Below are positions 1 to 7,855 of a DNA stretch of 64,000 nt, piece after piece (position 1 is the first letter of the stretch; the number at the start of each line of letters is the position of its first letter). The position numbers were made by a program, and so were the translations under genes. The stretch covers positions 1 through 64,000 of the forward strand of contig JAFTCB010000044.1 of assembly GCA_017454905.1 (NCBI GenBank). The letters run 5' to 3'. The stretch comes from Bacteroidales bacterium (GTDB lineage: Bacteria; Bacteroidota; Bacteroidia; Bacteroidales; UBA932). Under the pieces are notes generated by a model that searched no databases, had not been told where the DNA came from, and worked only from the letters and a program-made list of their open reading frames with translations.

Positions 1-154
1 CGTCCTTCTTGTTCTTCTTCACGTGCTCGGTAAGGTGAGCGATACGGTAGGAAAATAAAGCAACCTGACTCTCAGGAGAGCCGGTGTCCTTATTGGACTT
101 CCCGTACTTCGCGAAAATCTCTTGCTTCTTCTCAGGCATCAGATATTCAGCCAT
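1..154 (-). CDS. rpsO: 30S ribosomal protein S15, N-terminal part (runs off the window)
   Basis: The minus strand reads from an ATG at 154 and stays open to the window edge, giving the first 51 residues. The start [18 protein letters not shown] and the segment [16 protein letters not shown] are typical of bacterial S15, a primary 16S rRNA-binding protein of the small subunit. The C-terminal part lies outside the window. A well-formed Bacteroidetes promoter lies about 60 bases upstream of the start, so this is probably the first gene of its transcript. The identification is secure from the sequence motif. Confidence 0.95.
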   Translation of the reverse strand, partial: MAEYLMPEKKQEIFAKYGKSNKDTGSPESQVALFSYRIAHLTEHVKKNKKD

Positions 155-214
155 TTCTCAGCAAAAAAATTAAGGGTTAATACTCATCTGCTCCCCATAA
201 CGGGAAAAAGCGTG

Positions 215-245
215 CAAATTTAGACAATTTTTACAAGAATGCAAA
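215..245 (-). promoter_or_regulatory. Promoter for rpsO
   Basis: Read on the minus strand, TTTG (245-242) is followed after exactly 19 bases by TAAATTTG (222-215). This is the Bacteroidetes housekeeping sigma pattern TTTG-N19-TAnnTTTG. It points toward rpsO and leaves a leader of roughly 55 bases. It is the best-matching promoter in the window. Confidence 0.75.
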
Positions 246-325
246 GTGTTTCAAATAATAATCAATTTCATGCAGTATTCCCTATTCCTTTGCGTTTTCT
301 ATATAGTTTTTCATATTTTTACAAC

Positions 326-1066
326 ATGAAACACACCAGACATCTGTCCGGCTGCCTCACTGCCCTCCTGCTTCTTGGTTGTGCCTGCGTCCATGCGCAG
401 GAAATGCCGGAACTCAGGACCTTCCAGCAGATGGCCGGAAGCCGCTCCGCCCTCTACCGCGGACTGCTGGCAGACCGGCAGGAAGCCCAGGCCAACGGCA
501 ACCCTTATTGGAGCACTTCCGAATTCCTGCCCGGAGACATCGTCTTCGAAGGCAGGATCTACCGCGATATTCCGCTCAACATCAATGCGCTCAACCAGCG
601 GGTGCTGGTCAAATCCGCTTCGAACATGGTCTATGCCGCGGTCCTCTCCCCGGGGCAGGTGAGCAGCATCGATCTCGAAGGGCACCATTTTGTCGGGACC
701 GGTCCGGAAGAGACGGAGATTCCCCAGGGGTTCTATGAGGTCCTCGGGAAAGGTCCCTCCCGGGTGTACAAGCAGGTGACCAAGCGGCTGAATTCCAGCA
801 CCGAGAACATGAACGGGGATCCGATCGGCTACTACGATCCGGACTACAAGACCAGCGTTTTCAGTTACTATGAAATCCACCGCAGCTATTACTTCCGGGA
901 CCACGACGGCCACTTCTCGCGCATCCGGAACAGGAACGCGCTGATCCGCAAATTCCCCGGGAGCCGGAAGGAGATCCGCAAGGCGCTCCGGAACACGCCT
1001 CTCAACGAGCCGGGAAGCGATTTCGATGCTTTCTGCATTTCCGTCCTTAAAATCGCCGAACCGTGA
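326..1066 (+). CDS. Secreted protein of unknown function, first gene of a TonB-receptor operon
   Basis: Encodes 246 residues. An upstream in-frame ATG at 239 exists, but the start at 326 gives a normal signal peptide (positive MKHTRH followed by a hydrophobic stretch ending near CVHAQ), so 326 is preferred. The body has no motif I can name. It is rich in charged and aromatic residues, with a tyrosine-rich centre around residues 165-190 and a basic C-terminal part. Its stop overlaps the GTG start of the next gene by four bases (GTGA), which implies translational coupling with the TonB-dependent receptor. A role at the cell envelope linked to that receptor is inference from context only. Confidence 0.7.
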   Translation: MKHTRHLSGCLTALLLLGCACVHAQEMPELRTFQQMAGSRSALYRGLLADRQEAQANGNPYWSTSEFLPGDIVFEGRIYRDIPLNINALNQRVLVKSASNMVYAAVLSPGQVSSIDLEGHHFVGTGPEETEIPQGFYEVLGKGPSRVYKQVTKRLNSSTENMNGDPIGYYDPDYKTSVFSYYEIHRSYYFRDHDGHFSRIRNRNALIRKFPGSRKEIRKALRNTPLNEPGSDFDAFCISVLKIAEP

Positions 1067-3711
1067 GAAAACTACTATCCGTCCTGCTGTCCACCCTGCT
1101 GCTGGGCGCTTCCGGACTGGCCGCCCAGGAGCGGTTTGAGGTCCGACGCGTGGAGCTCGACTCGCTGGTCCGCTTCCTCAACCGGCATTTCCCGGAGAAA
1201 TTCTATTGCGTCAAGGACGCCGCCGAGCAGTCCACCTTCAGCGTCAGCGCTCCGCGCGAGGCATTCGTGGATGCGGCTTTCGCCCAACTGCAGGAGAAAG
1301 GCTACACCGTCAGCAGCTGGCAGGACTGCCGCTTCATCCTGCACGGCAAATCGGTGTACACCACCCTGCCCTCCGGCTTGTTCGACGACGGCCGGAAACT
1401 GACGGACGACAGCGGCCTGCAGCAATACCTGGCCGAACAGAGCGCCGTCGCCACTTTCCAGAACAAGGTCTACGAGATCGGCGATCCGGGTGCCCGGCAG
1501 TCCGGCAAGGCCTATGTCAGCGGCCATGTCCGCGACATCTCCAGCAACGAGCCGCTGGCCGGCGTGTCCGTCTATGACGAGAAAACCGGTGCCTACGCCG
1601 TCACCGATGCGGATGGTTTCTACCGCGTCGCGCTCCCCCTCGGCGAAGGGCAGCTCAACTTCAGCGGCTACTCCATGGATGACATGCACCTGACCCTCAA
1701 GGTCTTCGACGACGGCACGCTGGATGTCCAGATGAAAGAGAAGGTCACCTCCCTCACCGGCGCCGTCATCGCCGCCGATGCCGTCTCGCACCACCGCGAT
1801 GCCAAGATGGGCATCGAGCGTGTCCGGATGGAGGTCATCAACAAGATCCCCACCGCCTTCGGCGAAGGCGACATCCTCCACGCCGTGCTCACCCTGCCCG
1901 GCGTGAAATCCGTTGGCGAAGCCTCCAGCGGCTTCAACGTCCGCGGTGGCTCCACCGACCAGAACCTCATCCTTTTCAACGACGGGACCATCTACAATCC
2001 CACCCACCTGTTCGGCATCTTCTCCGCTTTCAATCCCGACATCGTCAGCGAAGTCGAACTCTACAAGAGCAGCATCCCCGCCGAGTTCGGCGGCCGCATT
2101 TCCTCCGTGCTGGATGTCCGCAGCCGGGAAGGCAATGCCAACAAGATCGCAGGATCGATGGGCATCGGCCTGCTGACCAGCCGCTTCCAGCTGGAAGGGC
2201 CTCTCGTCAAGGGGCGCACCACCTTCATCGCCGGCGCGCGCACGACCTATTCCAACTGGATCCTCAACCTGCTTCCGCAAAACAGCAACTACCATGGCGG
2301 CCGGGCATCGTTCAGCGACGTCAACGCCTCGGTGACGCACAAAATCAACGAGAGCAACACCCTCCAGGGCCATTTCTACTGGTCCCGCGACCGCTTCTCG
2401 TTCAGCCGGGACACCACCTTCCGCTACGCCAACCTCAACGCTTCGCTCAAATGGCGCAGCCGCATCTCCTCCCGGCTCAACCACACGGCCGTAGCCGGTT
2501 ACGACCAGTACGCGGCCAGCCTCGAGAACACCCTGGGCGAGAACCTGAAATCCGGCTACCGCGTGGACACGCAGATCCGCCAGGCCTTCGCCAAGAGCAC
2601 CTTCCGCTATGCGGTCTCGGATGTCCACAACCTGAGTTTCGGCGGGCAGGCCACCTGGTACCACTTGCTGCCCGGCGAGATGAATCCGCTCTATGAGAAC
2701 TCCCTCGTCGCGCATACGCTGCTTCCGGCACAGGATGCCCTGGAGCCCTCCCTGTTCGCCAGCGACAATTGGACCGTGACTTCCCGGCTCTCCCTGGAAG
2801 GCGGCATCCGGCTGAGCGGCCTGCTGGCCCTGCACCCGGCCAAGTTCTACCTGCATCCGGAATTCCGCCTGTCGGGTAAGTATTCCCTGCGCGACAACCT
2901 GTCCGTCAAGGCCGGCTTCAATACGATGACCCAGCACATCCACCTGATCTCCAACACCTCCTCGATCTCCCCCATCGACACCTGGCAGCTCTCCACGGAC
3001 CGGATCCGCCCCCAGACCGGCTGGCAGGCCGCCAGCGGCCTCTACTGGACGGTCGCGGACGGGGCCGTGGACCTGACCCTGGAGGCGTACTACAAACGCA
3101 CCCTGCACCAGCTCGACTACCGCTCCGGGGCCCGGCTGCTGATGAACGAAAACCTGGCGGATGACCTCGTGGAGACGCGCGGCAAGGCCTGGGGCGTGGA
3201 GCTGATGGCCCGGAAGACCACCGGAAAACTGACCGGCTGGATCTCCTACACCTACGCCCGGTCGATGCAGCAGGAAATGCAGGACCGCGGCGTGGAGACC
3301 ATCAACGGCGGCGCCTGGTACAACGCGCCGCACGACAAGCCGCACGAGATCAAGTTCGTGGGCAACTACAAATTCACCCACCGGTACTCCGTCTCGGCCA
3401 ATCTCGAATATGCCACCGGACGTCCGGTCACCCTTCCGGTTGCCTCTTTCCGCTACGGAGGAGGTTACAGGCTTGCCTATTCCCTGCGCAATGCGCACAG
3501 AATCCCGGATTATTTCCGGCTGGACCTGGCCGTCAACATCGACCCGGGCCACTACCTGCGGCAGTTCTCCCACATGTCGTTCACCATCGGCGTGTACAAC
3601 GTGACCGCCCGCAAGAACGCCTACTCCGTCTACTTCACCCCCGAAGGCAGCTATATGCTCTCGGTCTTCGCCTGTCCGATCCCCTATATCAACCTTAACC
3701 TGAAGTTCTGA
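1063..3711 (+). CDS. TonB-dependent outer-membrane receptor with STN and carboxypeptidase-like N-terminal domains
   Basis: 882 residues from a GTG start. Order: signal peptide (1-21); an STN-like domain (about 24-105) as in receptors that signal to anti-sigma factors; a linker; a carboxypeptidase-D regulatory-like domain (about 148-235, including DADGFYRVALPLGEG); a plug domain (about 240-350, with GFNVRGGSTDQNLILFNDG); then a beta-barrel ending in the aromatic-type terminus INLNLKF. Such receptors import a ligand across the outer membrane using TonB/ExbBD energy. The coupled DUF4249 lipoprotein downstream is the usual partner of this receptor type. No FecR anti-sigma or ECF sigma gene is nearby, although the STN domain would suggest one. 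The ligand cannot be deduced. Confidence 0.9.
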   Translation: MRKLLSVLLSTLLLGASGLAAQERFEVRRVELDSLVRFLNRHFPEKFYCVKDAAEQSTFSVSAPREAFVDAAFAQLQEKGYTVSSWQDCRFILHGKSVYTTLPSGLFDDGRKLTDDSGLQQYLAEQSAVATFQNKVYEIGDPGARQSGKAYVSGHVRDISSNEPLAGVSVYDEKTGAYAVTDADGFYRVALPLGEGQLNFSGYSMDDMHLTLKVFDDGTLDVQMKEKVTSLTGAVIAADAVSHHRDAKMGIERVRMEVINKIPTAFGEGDILHAVLTLPGVKSVGEASSGFNVRGGSTDQNLILFNDGTIYNPTHLFGIFSAFNPDIVSEVELYKSSIPAEFGGRISSVLDVRSREGNANKIAGSMGIGLLTSRFQLEGPLVKGRTTFIAGARTTYSNWILNLLPQNSNYHGGRASFSDVNASVTHKINESNTLQGHFYWSRDRFSFSRDTTFRYANLNASLKWRSRISSRLNHTAVAGYDQYAASLENTLGENLKSGYRVDTQIRQAFAKSTFRYAVSDVHNLSFGGQATWYHLLPGEMNPLYENSLVAHTLLPAQDALEPSLFASDNWTVTSRLSLEGGIRLSGLLALHPAKFYLHPEFRLSGKYSLRDNLSVKAGFNTMTQHIHLISNTSSISPIDTWQLSTDRIRPQTGWQAASGLYWTVADGAVDLTLEAYYKRTLHQLDYRSGARLLMNENLADDLVETRGKAWGVELMARKTTGKLTGWISYTYARSMQQEMQDRGVETINGGAWYNAPHDKPHEIKFVGNYKFTHRYSVSANLEYATGRPVTLPVASFRYGGGYRLAYSLRNAHRIPDYFRLDLAVNIDPGHYLRQFSHMSFTIGVYNVTARKNAYSVYFTPEGSYMLSVFACPIPYINLNLKF

Positions 3712-4970
3712 TGGCGGCACATTTCCACAAACACCTGGCAGCCCTGGCCGTCCTGCTTCTGGCCGCAGCTTCCTGCAAATACCCCTTCGAAATGGAAATC
3801 CAGAACGAGGACTATCCGCTCGTGGTCGAAGGAGACATCCTGATCGGCGCGGAGACCGTCTTGTCCCTGAGTTTCGCCCGGCCCCTGAACTCCTCCAAAG
3901 ACGGTGCTCTCTACGGATATCCTGCACCGTTCAGCTATTTCAGCGGCTACATTGAAGGCGAAGACGGGACGCGGGTCGAAGGGACCTCGCTGGTTTATGG
4001 TACGAATGAACTCCGCTTCGACACCCGCAATCTCCGCCCGGACCAGCGCTACCGCCTGCATTTCGAAGCCGAGGCGTCCGGCAATGCCTACGTCGATCCC
4101 TACAGTTCCGCACTGCCTGTCGTTTCGGTGTTCGAGGGCGGCAAAATGGAGAAAAAGGTCTTCGAATCCGACTGGCTGACCGTCTGCCCGGCCCCGGTCA
4201 TCGACCGGCTCTCCTACGACAAGGATGACGTGCACGGGGAACTTGACATCGCCCTGAGCATGCACTGCCTCGGCTCCAGCCACTTCCGTTGGACCTATAC
4301 CGAAGACTGGGAGTACCACAGCGACATCCAGAGTTCCTACACCTTCGATCCGAACAGCGGAATGGTCATGGGCCAGCCTTATCCGTATTACAGTTGCTGG
4401 AGGCGGGACGCATCTGCTTCCATCCAGATGTTTTCGACGGAGAACCAGACCGAGGACCGCTTCGAAGACCTCGACTTCATCCGGATTCCGCTCGAAGACC
4501 GGCGGCTCCAGGTGCTCTACCGCGTCACGGTCCGCCTGACCGCGCTGAACGAAAACGCCTATGCCTATTGGCGGACCATTCAGGAAGGCACTTATGAGCA
4601 GGGCTCCATCTTCGCTCCTACCCCGAGCATGATGTCCAGCAACGTGCACTGCATATCGGATCCGGACTATCAGGTCCTGGGCTACCTCAACGCAGGCGCG
4701 GTGGCGGAAGCCCGGATGTATTACGACAACCGGCTGGAAAAATACCACATCCCGCCCAAAGGCGGATATTTCAAGATCGAGCGGGTGACCGTTGACAATG
4801 ACTATCAATCCAACATGGGGGCTTACCGCTCAGGCTACCTCCCCAACGAAGGCGTCTGGGGAGACATGCCCAGTTCCACCCCCATCCAATTCATCTGGGT
4901 TCCCGCACCGTGCATCGACTGCCGCATGAGCGGCGGGACTCCCGACAAACCGGACGACTGGCCCGAATAA
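3711..4970 (+). CDS. DUF4249 family lipoprotein
   Basis: 419 residues. The N-terminus has a hydrophobic segment ending in LLAAASC, a good lipobox with the cysteine at about residue 20, so an outer-membrane lipoprotein is expected. The following region (FEMEIQNEDYPLVVEGDIL) and the extended beta-rich body fit the DUF4249 family, which is regularly encoded just after STN-containing TonB receptors in Bacteroidetes. Its ATG overlaps the receptor stop by one base (TGATG), indicating coupled translation. By analogy it may be an extracellular lid or ligand-binding partner of the receptor; that function is inference. The C-terminus has a short CIDC motif near the end. Confidence 0.85.
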   Translation: MAAHFHKHLAALAVLLLAAASCKYPFEMEIQNEDYPLVVEGDILIGAETVLSLSFARPLNSSKDGALYGYPAPFSYFSGYIEGEDGTRVEGTSLVYGTNELRFDTRNLRPDQRYRLHFEAEASGNAYVDPYSSALPVVSVFEGGKMEKKVFESDWLTVCPAPVIDRLSYDKDDVHGELDIALSMHCLGSSHFRWTYTEDWEYHSDIQSSYTFDPNSGMVMGQPYPYYSCWRRDASASIQMFSTENQTEDRFEDLDFIRIPLEDRRLQVLYRVTVRLTALNENAYAYWRTIQEGTYEQGSIFAPTPSMMSSNVHCISDPDYQVLGYLNAGAVAEARMYYDNRLEKYHIPPKGGYFKIERVTVDNDYQSNMGAYRSGYLPNEGVWGDMPSSTPIQFIWVPAPCIDCRMSGGTPDKPDDWPE

Positions 4971-4980
4971 CCGTATCCCG

Positions 4981-6672
4981 ATGAGAAAATTCCTTGCCAT
5001 ATTCCTTTTCCTGGCCTTGCTGCCCGTTTCCGCCCTTTCCGGTGCGGAGCGCCTGCGCGAGCGGGTCTTCATCTCGACAGACCGTGAAGTCTACGTGGCC
5101 GGCGACGCCGTCTGGATGTCCGCCTGGTGCGTGGATGCCGCCAGCGGGCGCCTGTCTGATTTCAGCAGCATCGCCTATGTGGAGATCCATTCGCCCGCCG
5201 GCATGGTCCAGACGGCCAAAATCGCCTTGAACGGCGGCCGCGGGGCAGGACGGCTCATGCTGCCCAACACCCTGCCCACCGGCAATTACCGGCTGCTCGC
5301 TTACACCCGGCTCGGCGCCTCCGAAGAAGGATTTGACGCCCTGACCGGCGCCCGGACGATCTCCGTGGTGAACACGTTCAGCACCGACCGCATCGAAGGC
5401 GGCGTGGAGATTGTTCCCCAACTCCCGGTCCCCGTCCCGACCCCTGCAGCCGGTGATCTTGAGATCAGAACGGCGGGCAGCGCCTCTGCTTCCGGCACCA
5501 CCCGCATCACCATCGCCAACCGCGGCACCCGGGAAGCCGGTTTCAGCCTGAGTGTCTTCCATGACGACGGCATCCCTGGCGCCGGAGGCCAGCGGATTCC
5601 TGACTTCACCGCCGCTTTGAAACGGCTCCCCGCCGCCCGCGGATTCGCGGACGACGTGATCCCGGAATACGAAGGGGAAATCATCCGCGCGCGCGTTTCC
5701 GGCACCGACGAGGCAGGACGCCGGGCCACGCAGGACAAATATGCCTTCATCTCCTCCCCGGGCAGCGGCGAGAACCTCTACACGGAAGCCATTGACAAGG
5801 ACGGCAACGCCATCTTCTTCACGACCAATATATATGGGAATCAGAACATGTTCCTGGAAATCGAGGATGTGGACAAGAACAACATCTGCCACCTGGACCT
5901 CCTCAGCCCCTTCCTGGACCTGGACCCCGGAGAGATCCCTCCGATGCGGCTCAGCGCCGCAGCGGCTCCCGCACTGGAGCTTCGCAAGCTCGGGATGCAG
6001 CTGGAGCGGAACTTCGATGCCGACACGCTCTATGAGGCCCTGCCCATCCGTGAGCACCGCGTTTTCGACGAGCGCGACTGCACACGCTACAACCTCGAGG
6101 ATTACACCCGGTTCCCGGTCATGGAGGAACTCTTCATCGAATTCATCAGCGAACTGCGCGTACGGCGCGTGAACGGGCGCCGCGTGCTGCAGGTCAGCAC
6201 CCACACCTCCGACGGCCGTTTCTCCTTCCGCCAGGGGAACGCGCTGGTCCTGCTGGACGGCGTACCCGTCATCGACCACGAGAAGATCATCCACTACGAT
6301 CCGCTGCTCGTCCACCACATCGACATCTACCGCAGTTCCTACTCTTTCGGCATCCGCAGTTTCAACGGCATCGTCAACTTCGTCACCTACAAGGGCACCC
6401 TGCCCTCCCTGCAGTTCGAGGACAATGTCCGCATCGTGGATTTCCAGGGCTGCTCGCTGCCGCTGGCCTACACCTGCGCCGGCGTCGGGAACGACTACCC
6501 GGACTACCGGCAGACCATCTGGTGGCATCCGCTGCTGACCCTGGCGCCGGGAGAGAGCCTGGAGGTGGAATGCAAAACGCCCGCCTATGGCGGACGTTTC
6601 GAAGTGGTCGCTGAAGGGCTCGACACGGCGGGAGACGCCCTCTTCGCCCGGACTACGCTCGACGTTCGATGA
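4981..6672 (+). CDS. Secreted macroglobulin-like (MG2) protein with a C-terminal TonB-plug-like domain and no barrel
   Basis: 563 residues with a signal peptide (MRKFLAIFLFLALLPVSA). Residues about 25-110 resemble a macroglobulin MG2-type beta-sandwich (STDREVYVAGDAVWMSAW, then LPTGNYRLLAYTR). Toward the C-terminus, NALVLLDGVPVIDHEKI and VHHIDIYRSSYSFGIRSFNG match the pattern of a TonB-receptor plug (compare NLILFNDG and VSEVELYKSS in the operon's own receptor), but no barrel follows. It starts 10 bases after the DUF4249 gene, completing a four-gene operon. It may assist or mimic the receptor at the periplasmic side; this is inference. Its last 20 bases overlap the convergent glycosyltransferase gene. 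Confidence 0.75.
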   Translation: MRKFLAIFLFLALLPVSALSGAERLRERVFISTDREVYVAGDAVWMSAWCVDAASGRLSDFSSIAYVEIHSPAGMVQTAKIALNGGRGAGRLMLPNTLPTGNYRLLAYTRLGASEEGFDALTGARTISVVNTFSTDRIEGGVEIVPQLPVPVPTPAAGDLEIRTAGSASASGTTRITIANRGTREAGFSLSVFHDDGIPGAGGQRIPDFTAALKRLPAARGFADDVIPEYEGEIIRARVSGTDEAGRRATQDKYAFISSPGSGENLYTEAIDKDGNAIFFTTNIYGNQNMFLEIEDVDKNNICHLDLLSPFLDLDPGEIPPMRLSAAAAPALELRKLGMQLERNFDADTLYEALPIREHRVFDERDCTRYNLEDYTRFPVMEELFIEFISELRVRRVNGRRVLQVSTHTSDGRFSFRQGNALVLLDGVPVIDHEKIIHYDPLLVHHIDIYRSSYSFGIRSFNGIVNFVTYKGTLPSLQFEDNVRIVDFQGCSLPLAYTCAGVGNDYPDYRQTIWWHPLLTLAPGESLEVECKTPAYGGRFEVVAEGLDTAGDALFARTTLDVR

Positions 6673-7855
6673 GCGGAAGGCCGCGGCTTTTCAGCAAGGC
6701 ATTATATCGGTCAAGGACCTCTTCCACACAATCCTCCCAGGACCGGACAATGGTCTTGGAGGCCTGCACGCCCACCCGGTGGACACGCTCGGGATCATGG
6801 ATCAGGGTGCGGAGCAGCTGGGCCATCTTGTCCGGATCATTCTCCACCAGGAAGCCGTTCTCGCCGTCCTTGAGGATGGTTGCCGCCGTGGCGCCCCGGG
6901 CCATCACGGCCGGGGAATGCAGGGCCGCAGCTTCCCGTACGACGAGCGGCGCGTTGTCATAGAGCGAAGGGAACAGGAAAAGGTCCGAAGCAGCGTAGTA
7001 ATCCGTCAGCTTCGCGCGGTCCGTGATGGATCCGACGAAGGTCACCTTGTTGTCAAGCCCCCGCTCCGTGACGAGTTTTTTCATTTCTTCGGCGGCATAG
7101 CCGACTCCGACGAAATACATCCGGAACGGCACATCCGGGATGAGGGCCAGGCTCTCGATGATCAGGCGCGGGTTCTTCTCCCAGATATGCTGTCCGACGA
7201 ACAGCAGCACGAACTCTTCCGGAGCGATTCCGAGGCGCTGACGCGCCTCCACGAAGAATTTTTCCGGATAGTCCGCCGCCAGGTCGGAACCATTGTCCAT
7301 CACCTCCACATGGCCTTTGAATCCATATTCACGGATCACATCGACCACCGACTCCTGCGGCACCCAGACCAGGTCGGCCCGTTCATAGAACTCAACAATC
7401 GAATCAATCACCGCATCCACGGCCAGTTTGGGCAGGACACGCGCAAAATCATCCCGGTACTTGGAGTGGAAGGTGGCCACGACCGGAATCTTCTGCATCC
7501 GCCCGATCCGCAGCGCTGCCTTTCCGGAGGCGAAGGGACAGTGGGCATGGAGGATCTTGAAGCGCGTCGTGGCGATCTTGGCCAGATAGGTCGGGTCGAT
7601 CTCCGCGATGCCCGTCACGTAAGGCGCTCGCATCGGCACCGGGATCGAGAAATAGTCGTAGACCTTGTAGTCGTGGACGCTGTAGTCCGTCCCGGGCACG
7701 TTGGGCGTGATCACCGCCACGCCTCCAACTTTTTTCTGCATCCAGTAAGCATAGTTCTCCATGCATACGGACACGCCGTCCATCACGGGCGGGAAGACAT
7801 CGCAGAACAGGCCGACATTGGCCTGTTCGGGGGAAAAAATCGTCGGTTTGGTCAT
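6653..7855 (-). CDS. Glycosyltransferase family 4 (GT-B fold)
   Basis: 400 residues starting MTKPTIFSPEQANVGLFCD at 7855. A longer in-frame extension to 7960 is low-complexity and lies in the upstream gene, so it was rejected. The N-terminal half has the GT4 pattern FPPVMDGVSV and HAHCPFASGKAA. The C-terminal nucleotide-sugar half has LLFVGQHIWEKNP and the E-x7-E-type segment SLYDNAPLVVREAAALHSP. Such enzymes add a sugar from a nucleotide donor to a lipid or glycan at the cytoplasmic face of the membrane. Its start overlaps the stop of the EF-hand protein gene by one base (TAATG), so both are probably co-translated. The acceptor is unknown; a diacylglycerol glucosyltransferase-like activity is possible. 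Confidence 0.9.
   Translation of the reverse strand: MTKPTIFSPEQANVGLFCDVFPPVMDGVSVCMENYAYWMQKKVGGVAVITPNVPGTDYSVHDYKVYDYFSIPVPMRAPYVTGIAEIDPTYLAKIATTRFKILHAHCPFASGKAALRIGRMQKIPVVATFHSKYRDDFARVLPKLAVDAVIDSIVEFYERADLVWVPQESVVDVIREYGFKGHVEVMDNGSDLAADYPEKFFVEARQRLGIAPEEFVLLFVGQHIWEKNPRLIIESLALIPDVPFRMYFVGVGYAAEEMKKLVTERGLDNKVTFVGSITDRAKLTDYYAASDLFLFPSLYDNAPLVVREAAALHSPAVMARGATAATILKDGENGFLVENDPDKMAQLLRTLIHDPERVHRVGVQASKTIVRSWEDCVEEVLDRYNALLKSRGLPLIERRA

Noticed and set aside
239-325. Upstream extension of the first operon gene to an ATG at 239
   Set aside because: The added 29 residues are not signal-like and lie in an A/T-rich promoter-like region; the ATG at 326 starts a normal signal peptide.
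1075-3927. Long minus-strand open frame opposite the TonB receptor (950 codons)
   Set aside because: It is a shadow caused by high GC at third positions. The plus strand has complete receptor domains, and the minus translation shows no recognisable family or signal.
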